NCBI GenBank assembly: GCA_003254885.1
Contig: QANT01004074.1
Location: 1-45,499, forward strand
DNA from: Purshia tridentata
Lineage: Eukaryota; Streptophyta; Magnoliopsida; Rosales; Rosaceae
Direction: 5' to 3'
DNA: 45,499 nucleotides
The notes under the pieces were generated by a model. The model had not been told where the DNA came from. It saw only the letters and a list, made by a program, of their open reading frames with translations, and did not search any database. The first letter of the stretch is position 1; each line of letters starts with the position of its first letter. This document shows, one piece after another, positions 38,941 to 45,499 of the stretch. Made by a program: the position numbers and the translations under genes.

Positions 38941-39191
38941 ATGCATGCATTAATTTGGAAAAACAAAAAAGAAATAATATTTTTTTTGTGAGAAATTATC
39001 ACTAATTTAAATAACATAATTGTTGTCCTTTACTTACATTACATCTATATAATATTAATTCTTCTTGCAATCAATTCAACTAACAGCAGCAGCAACCAAA
39101 ACACCTATTATTTTTCCAGCATCCATCAACACCTCTCAATGGTTATTTTCTCTAAGTAAAAGAACCGCAATGTGGGCCGGGCCGGGCCGGC

Positions 39192-40586
39192 TCATTTACA
39201 ACTCTGTTTCCGAAACCCGAACCGCTCACGCTTCAAATCATACTCCACGTAAAAATTCTGCTGTTGATAATTGCCCAAAATGATGGCCGGCCCGCCCGCC
39301 ACTCCCGGTCCGACCGCCCCATCGGTCACAATGGCCAAGCAGGCAATGCCGGAGCTGCTGGCCAGAAAGAAAGAATTGGTCACCAGCAACTCCATTCTCG
39401 CACCACCTTTGAATTGAAAAACCAATTCCGGAAAATTCACCGACTTCACGGACTTCTCTTTCGAAATATCGAAGCAGGGCCGCAACCCGGTCAGGTCCTC
39501 CAAGTCCTTGGCTCTCGTCAAATTGGCCATCTGGGTAGCGACCTCATCCGCCACAGCATCGAAAACCGGCTTCTCCATGAATGTGAAGGTCGAGCCCGAG
39601 TCCACTATGGTCCCACCATTGCCGTCAGCTCCGGGGACTAGAAATTTGTACGGAATTTTCACGCTCTTTTTTCCGACGAAGACTTTCCGAAGTTTTAAGT
39701 AATAGTACTCGCGGAACGCAGAGCCTGGAGCACCTGGGTTCTTTTGGAATCCAGTGTAGCTCAAGCTCGGGCCTTTCTGGTCGGTCTGGTTGGAACCCGA
39801 CCCGCTGTACAGAACGAGGTCGCTGCTTACTGGGGTGTCGTCGAAACGGTGCGAGACTAAGCAGTAAGAGAATTTGCTGAGACCCATTTGGGCAGGCAGC
39901 GATTCGGGTCCGCGTCCGAACCCGGCGATTCCGGCGGGTTGTCGGATCGAGAGAAAAGAGCAGCCGACTAGAAAATTCGGGACAGTTTGGTCGGGAAAAT
40001 CCAGAGTCTCGGAGAGTAAAATCCCAGCTGTGGAGCCCGAGCCGTACTGGAGTATGTAAGTGGGGCAACCCTGAGTGGGCTTTGAGCATTTAGATTTGAC
40101 TCCGGGGCCGAAAATCCAGCCGCATTTGGGGTTTTGGCAGCCGACGATTTTGGAAGAAGACGATTGCTTGGGAATGAAGGTTGGGATTTTTGTTGGGTCG
40201 ACGTCTGGGAAGGCGCATTTGGAGCAGAGGTAGCGTGAGGTGCAGGGGAACCAAACCAGGCTGCTGCCGGTGTCCATTACAAAGGGTGAGGTTTGTGGGG
40301 GTGTGCCGAAGCTGAGGGAAATGGAGTAGCCGCCATAGCTGCGAGGGAAGAGAGGGACTTTTGTGGGGGTGGAGTTGGTGGGTTTGGGGCGTTTGAGGTG
40401 CTGGGCTCTGGAGATGGAGGCAGAGGCAAGGAGGTTGAGGGTCTGGAATGGATCTGAAGATGTTGAGGATGAGGTTGAGGGTTTGGGCAATTGGGAGAGA
40501 GGGATGATGAGTTTGGAAGAGAGGGATAAGAGGAAGAGAGAGAGGAGAGTGGTGAGAGAGAGAAGGAGGGACGTGGAGAGAGCCAT
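39192..40586 (-). CDS. A1-family (nepenthesin-like) aspartyl protease
   Basis: A single-exon ORF of 464 codons, ATG at 40586, TGA at 39192-39194. Residues 1-24 are a signal peptide (hydrophobic Leu/Ser-rich), followed by a Ser/Thr-rich propeptide-like stretch to about residue 80. The first catalytic motif is DTGSS with Asp105 (VMDTGSSLVWFPC). A cysteine-rich insert follows (CSKCAF, CQNPKCGW, CSKP..GC), as in nepenthesin-type A1B enzymes. The second motif is DSGST with Asp329 (GTIVDSGSTFTFM). The end (ILGNYQQQNFYVEYDLKRERFGF) is the usual closing segment. The length and intronless form fit plant 'probable aspartyl protease At4g16563-like' proteins. It is predicted to be secreted or apoplastic; the substrate is unknown. 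A related but broken copy lies 2.6 kb upstream in the same orientation. Confidence 0.95.
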   Translation of the reverse strand: MALSTSLLLSLTTLLSLFLLSLSSKLIIPLSQLPKPSTSSSTSSDPFQTLNLLASASISRAQHLKRPKPTNSTPTKVPLFPRSYGGYSISLSFGTPPQTSPFVMDTGSSLVWFPCTSRYLCSKCAFPDVDPTKIPTFIPKQSSSSKIVGCQNPKCGWIFGPGVKSKCSKPTQGCPTYILQYGSGSTAGILLSETLDFPDQTVPNFLVGCSFLSIRQPAGIAGFGRGPESLPAQMGLSKFSYCLVSHRFDDTPVSSDLVLYSGSGSNQTDQKGPSLSYTGFQKNPGAPGSAFREYYYLKLRKVFVGKKSVKIPYKFLVPGADGNGGTIVDSGSTFTFMEKPVFDAVADEVATQMANLTRAKDLEDLTGLRPCFDISKEKSVKSVNFPELVFQFKGGARMELLVTNSFFLASSSGIACLAIVTDGAVGPGVAGGPAIILGNYQQQNFYVEYDLKRERFGFRKQSCK

Positions 40587-40823
40587 GGGTTTCTGAATTG
40601 AGATTGTTTGTGGCGGAGTATGAGGGGAAGACTGAGAGATGCTGTTTTAGAGTACCAAAAAGCCTAATAAGAAGCAGCAGTAAAGGTAAGAATCAAGTTC
40701 GATTTGGGCAAATATAAACTATACCCTTGTCTTGCACACAATTACAGAACATGCCACTGTGGAGAATTGATAGCGGATGGGTGCAAAGTGCGAACATGGA
40801 CCTCTAACGACACAAACCAACAG
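40587..40823. promoter_or_regulatory. Proximal upstream region of the aspartyl protease gene
   Basis: This stretch directly precedes the start codon on the minus strand and must hold the 5' UTR and core promoter. Around 40710-40725 the minus strand reads TATAGTTTATATTT, a plausible TATA region about 130 bases upstream of the ATG. Confidence 0.35.
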
Positions 40824-41235
40824 AATGAACAAAGGATAAATCAAACTCACTTGCAATAATATGCCGTAGGGGTGTGCAAAATTAGGCTGGACCGTTCAAA
40901 TTGGGCGGACCAAACTGTTAAAAATTGATTTAGTTTGGTTTGGTTAATAAAAAAGTCAAGAAGTTGAATTAAACTGAATTAAATTGTTCTTATTAGTTTA
41001 ATAGCAGTTTGAAATTTCTACAAACAGATAAATGAACAAAGGATAAATCAAACTCACTTGCAATATGCCGTAGGGGTGTGCAAAATTAGGCTGGACCGTT
41101 CAAATTGGGCGGACCAAACTGTTAAAATTTGATTTAGTTTGGTTTGGTTAATAAAAAAGTCAAGAAGTTGAATTAAACTGAATTAAATTGTTCTTATAAG
41201 TTTAATAGCAGTTTGAAATTTCTACAAACAGATAA
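40824..41235. repeat. About 205-bp tandem duplication upstream of the aspartyl protease
   Basis: Copy 1 is 40824-41030 and copy 2 is 41031-41235. They differ by a 3-base gap (near 40858) and a few substitutions, so the event is recent. Each unit contains GGGGTGTGCAAAATTAGGCTGG and GGTTTGGTTTGGTTAATAAA-like phrases, which resemble starts of plant hAT-type repeats. The repeat begins 238 bases upstream of the protease start codon. Confidence 0.92.
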
Positions 41236-43222
41236 AATCAAATCAGATCATTTGTTATATCTTTTTTACAAGGCTTATAAAACATTACATCATAAATTAA
41301 ATTTTATGTTTATATGGTATGGGTTCAAATAGTCCAAAGCAATACAAAGAAAACAATAAAGGAGAGAATCAAGAAAAATATTACAATATCAACAATTAAT
41401 AAAAAGATATACGTCCATTATATTTGATCAGAAATAATCTTGAGATAACTTAAGGCTTAAGTAATTCTCTTAGACCTCCTTTAAGCTGTTGTGCTAATTG
41501 GCAGTTCACTGGATGCTCTTACATCTAAAAGCAAAATCCACATTAACATGTACCAAAATTCATTACTGAAATGTGGGAAAAAACAAATTGTCCTTCAAGA
41601 TGTCACGAACTAGCCTACCTTAATCTTTATGGTCAGCACCCAAAAAACAAAGAGTAAAGATTACAAGTTCCAAAGTGTAACCACAGTGTAACCACCACTA
41701 CATAAACAATTTGAACTTTCTTAAAAACTTTAGCCACGAAAGAAAAAGGAAATCTAAAAGTTGCAATAATTTTGAACTTTATATATCAGATGCTTCCTTT
41801 GCGTTTATAAATTTCCTTTTCTTGTTCTTTAAGTTTTTAAGTTTTGAAGAAAGCTTTTAAGGTTTGCTCAAAGGCGTGGCAAAAAAGGCCTCGTTTTTAC
41901 ATTTCACTTTTAACTGAATAATTTAATATCAAGCTTAAGCTAGCAGATAAGCACTGTTACAGTGTACATGGACTCTTCACTCTTGTCAGAATTATAGTTG
42001 GGAGTTGACAGCAGACAGAGTACGTAGGGTGGAGTGGGGTATCCTTGTAATTTACTGTAATTCCAGCTCCAATCTTATGCAAAAAAAAAAAAAAAAAANG
42101 CTCCAATCTTATGAAAAAAAAAAAAAAAAAAAACTTACAGAATCTTAAACAGTACGTGGTTCGTTCTGTTGCACGGTAGACCTTCGCCATGTCGAAGTTG
42201 ACAAGTACATCCGACGTGTCGTATGATAATCAGGTGCATCCAAGCTCAGCGAACACTTGTTGTCGTTTGAGGCACATGATTAACGTTTGTGGCATCATCT
42301 GGGTGGGTGGGTTAGGTGTTTTATGATCCGGACGAAACGGCACTAGGTTGGGTCGGGTCACGTGAATATGGGGAGCGTCGTGAGGTGTCACCCTCAGTCA
42401 CGCTTCTTTTTTTTCATTTTTTTCCATTTTTTTAATTTTGTTTTTTATCTGCGGGTGGCAACAGTCCAAAGCCTAAAACTTATCTTCCAATTGACAGAAA
42501 ACAACGTCCACCAGTTTTTTTCAAACTCCAAGCACTTAAAAATAATGTGGTTGGTTTAGACGGACTCCCATGTAGAGTATAAAATGATTATAAACATGGG
42601 GTTAAGTACTAAGTAACAATCATTTGCCACATTTGATATTAATTGTTATCGAATTAGAATGAATATTCATTTATAATACTTACATAATATGAAATATACT
42701 AGTATGAACATTACCATCTTGACTTCGCTGAGGCTTGTTTTGATAAGGCATATTTATCTTCAAGCTAATATGATTGCTTACGCTTTAAACACACATTCGG
42801 CAAACTTGATTATACATTACCTTTTTAATATATAATTGTTTCATGGACTGTCTTTTTATGTTTCTTAAGTTTTAGGCGATCACACTTTTTCATCAATTGC
42901 TGGACCTTCTAAAGTCCACTCCAGTCCTCTCATATTCAGAAAGAAATGTGGATTGCTAATCCTATACTAGCCACTAAATTAATTCATTTTTATTAGGAAA
43001 GACTAAGAAAAGGAGAGGTTATTAATTCATCAAATAATTTATGGTAACAAGTAATAACATAATTATTATAAAAGCCGCACGGGATGTTCATGGTAATTAT
43101 TAAAAAGGTAGCTTATATGTGGTTTATGTATATATAGGGAGTGACATATATTCATAATTCATTTAAAAACTCTTAGCATGATAAAAACCTCCACCATCAT
43201 ACCTCTCTTTTCTCTTGAACCA
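41236..43222. other. Spacer between the two protease copies
   Basis: No gene is seen. At 42066-42098 and 42100-42133 the phrase GCTCCAATCTTATG plus a poly-A run occurs twice around an 'n' at 42099. A G-box CACGTG lies at 42359-42364 in a more GC-rich patch (about 42180-42400). The 43081-43222 stretch should be the remains of the 3' end of the pseudogene. Confidence 0.45.
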
Positions 43223-44702
43223 TCATTTGCAAACCTGATTCTTAAATCCCAATTTCTTATTCCCCAAATCAAACTCCATATAAAAATCCTTGAGCATGTA
43301 ATTGCCCAAAACAATCTTTGGCCCCCAACTCAACTCAACATTCAATCCCACATTGCCCAAGTTATTTGTCACAATTGACAAACATACGGCATTGGATTGG
43401 ACCCATCATCAAACAAAAGGTAATTAGACCATGGCAACTCCATTTTTGCACCACCATCAAACAACAAACTCAATTATGGAAATGACATATTACCTTCCTC
43501 TCCTTCAGTGCCAAAACAGGGTCCCAAAACTCCAACATCACCAGCTATATCATGACCCCCCCATTTGGCTCTCAAACTCTTGTGCCACAACATTGAAAAT
43601 TGACATCTCCATGAATGTAAATGGTGCACCAGTTGCAATTATAGTCCCACCATTTCCTTCATAACCCGGAACCACAAATTGCCTTGGGATTTTGATGTGC
43701 TTGTCCCCTACATTAATTTCTTCCAGTTTCACATAGTGGTACCTAGAGAAATGTGAACTTTGTGCAAAAACAGGAGTCTTTAGCAATGGTGTGTAGCTTA
43801 GGCCTACCACTTCTGCCTCACTGTCAAAAACAAGGTCAGTGCTCTTTGAGGACTCGTCATGCTTGCGGGACAACAAGCCGAATGAAAATTTCTTGAGACC
43901 CAATTGGGATGGCAATGAAGTGGGCTCACTATTGAACCCAGCAAGCCCAACAGGTTGCTGGGCCGACAAATTGGAGCAGCCCACTAGAAAACCAGGCACA
44001 GTTTCTTCTAATGTGTCAAACATTAAATTCCCAATTGTGTACCCTATCAAAATCCCATCTGTGGTCCATGAAGCAAATATGTATTTATATGAAGGACATG
44101 GTGCACCAAGCCCACATTTCGATCTGACATATGGGCTAATAACTTGACTGCATTGCTCTTCGTTGCAGAACACAGTTTTTGAAGAAGCCGATCGATCGGG
44201 GATGAAGGGTGAGATCTCCTTGGGGTCTATGTTAGGGGAAGGAACAATTAGAGCATGTGTAATTGGATGTGCATGGGAACCAAACAAGGCTGCTGGCTGT
44301 GTTCATCACAAAAGGCATGGTCTGTGGGGGGGTCCCAAAGTTGAGAGACATGGTGTAGCCTCCAAAGCTACGAGGGAAGAGAGGAATTGTGGTGGGATGG
44401 TCTTGTTCATTGCGTTTGAACTTGTTTTCCACATGCTTGCCTTTGTGTTTACCATGTTCTTTTTGAAGACTTTTGGGTTTTGGGATTTTTAGGAGCTCTT
44501 TGAGGGGGAGTTTGGTTAATAGAGAATCGGTGGTGGGCTTGAGCATAGTGTCTTGTTGATCTTCATGTGAGGGTGGGGTTTTGGTAAAGGGTTCGAGAGG
44601 GTTGGCTATGGTGATGGACTTATTGGTTTGTGTTGATGAAACTTTTCAGATTTCCACAGTAAAGAGAAAGAAGAGGTAGTAAGGAAGCAAAGTGAACCCC
44701 AT
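43223..44702 (-). pseudogene. Broken paralogue of the aspartyl protease
   Basis: Homology to the intact protease runs from an ATG-like start at 44702 (hydrophobic leader) to a stop at 43223-43225. Lesions visible on the minus strand: an in-frame TGA at 44648-44646 (codon 19), a frameshift near 44234 producing a TAA, a frameshift at the seven-G run (43562-43556) producing a TGA at 43552-43550, a TAA at 43476-43474, and another frameshift near 43375. Both catalytic motifs are also altered: the first reads MNTASS (Asp to Asn at 44303-44301) and the second IATGAP (Asp to Ala at 43636-43634). The conserved PRSFGGYTMSLNFGTPPQ, FLVGCS and LGNY segments remain readable. It is a tandem duplicate that has decayed. 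Confidence 0.92.
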
Positions 44703-45499
44703 GGGTTTCTCTTTTGAAGTGTATTGTATAATTATGTACTATTTATAAAAGCTGGAAAATAATTGTTGTTTGATGTTCTGTCAGATTATAAATTAAAACA
44801 GTATATACATACAATTATTCACCAATACATATCATGTCTCATATTGTCTGCCATGAGAAATTAATTACCATAAGAAGGATCAATTTCAGTTCCTTCATTT
44901 TCTTTTATTTTAATATATATGAACTAATAGCATTGTAGCATTTCAAAGATGGGTGGCAGTGAAATGTGATTTGAGAAAAGAACCGTTGGGTTCCCTTGAA
45001 AAGAGGGTAAGTATAAAGAACAGAGATTAACGTCTAAGAAAACTCAAAATCTATTCAAGTTTAATATAGTTGAAGGAATGTGTACTTATTTGTAAAAATG
45101 ATTTCTACTGTAAGTTCTTTCTTTTCTTGAAAAGTTGTGTTTTTTTTTAAGGGAAAATTATTTTAAAAGGACTATAATTATACCTCATTTTGCAATTAAG
45201 GATACGAATTTTGAGTTGTTCCAATTAAGGATCTACCGTTAAATTTGTCAATATTTCCGTTAATTTTAAGGGTAATTTCGTCTTTTCTGTCAAAAAATTA
45301 ATAATAAAAATAAAAAAACCAAAGAATTCAATTAAAAAAACAATAAAAAAATCAACAAATAAAAACTAATAAAAAAATCAACACAATAACATCAAAAAAT
45401 CCANCAACACAATAACATCAAAAAATCCATACAAATCATCAAAAAATCACACACAACCCACAATTTTTCTTCTTTTTCATCCATTTGTAGTAAACAAAA
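44703..45499. other. Upstream of the pseudogene, then AT-rich repeat at the window end
   Basis: No gene is seen. From about 45140 the sequence is an AT-rich, low-complexity block (poly-A rich with CAACACAATAACATC phrases). It holds a perfect 25-bp direct repeat at 45379-45403 and 45405-45429 that flanks the 'n' at 45404. It resembles dispersed plant repeats (phrases like 'TTAAGGAT...CGTTAAATTTG...GGTAATTTCGTC'), but I cannot name the family. Confidence 0.5.

Noticed and set aside
39264..39641. 125-codon plus-strand ORF, and similar ORFs at 39508-39702 and 40363-40596
   Set aside because: All are antisense or off-frame shadows of the intact aspartyl protease gene.
1..45499. CRISPR arrays, operons, tRNA or rRNA genes, and well-known plant microRNA sequences
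   Set aside because: None seen. The direct repeats lack CRISPR repeat-spacer structure, I found no sequences matching the conserved microRNAs I checked by eye, and the genes are spliced eukaryotic genes.

Overview
The window is AT-rich nuclear DNA from a flowering plant, most likely a eudicot. It has spliced genes with GT-AG introns, plant-specific gene families (a SMAX1-LIKE protein, a TT9/CLEC16A-type protein, nepenthesin-type aspartyl proteases), long AT-rich spacers with microsatellites, and relics of plant transposons (CACTA, hAT, Mutator-like, a solo LTR). The order or genus cannot be fixed from the sequence alone. Four single 'n' bases (12321, 38703, 42099, 45404) lie in or beside repeats and look like assembly joins.

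Layout. Positions 1-1070: AT-rich repeat with palindromes and a short GC-rich tandem repeat. 1071-1619 (-): a 182-aa single-pass membrane protein of unknown function. About 1.6-14.1 kb: a spacer without convincing genes, holding a Mutator-like relic, a 111-bp tandem duplication and two hAT-like fragments. 14117-17226 (-): a complete three-exon SMAX1-LIKE 3 (SMXL3) gene. 17.2-23.9 kb: spacer with a CACTA-type miniature element. 23940-32847 (-): a roughly 20-exon gene for a TRANSPARENT TESTA 9 / GFS9 (CLEC16A-like, FPL-domain) protein, whose reading frame can be followed exon by exon. 32.9-39.2 kb: spacer with a Mutator-like element with terminal inverted repeats, a 790-bp solo LTR with an intact 5-bp target-site duplication, and a possible 43-codon peptide ORF. 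39192-40586 (-): an intact single-exon A1-family aspartyl protease. 43223-44702 (-): a broken paralogue of that protease in the same orientation. 44.7-45.5 kb: AT-rich repeat.

The genes are not an operon and share no obvious pathway. SMXL3 is a nuclear regulator of vascular (phloem) development, TT9/GFS9 acts at the Golgi in vacuolar trafficking, and the protease is predicted to be secreted. All genes found are on the minus strand. I found no previously undescribed multi-gene system. The best leads are an in-frame alternative splice donor in the TT9 gene, the decaying tandem protease copy that has lost both catalytic aspartates, the well-preserved solo LTR, and the assembly-join signatures.
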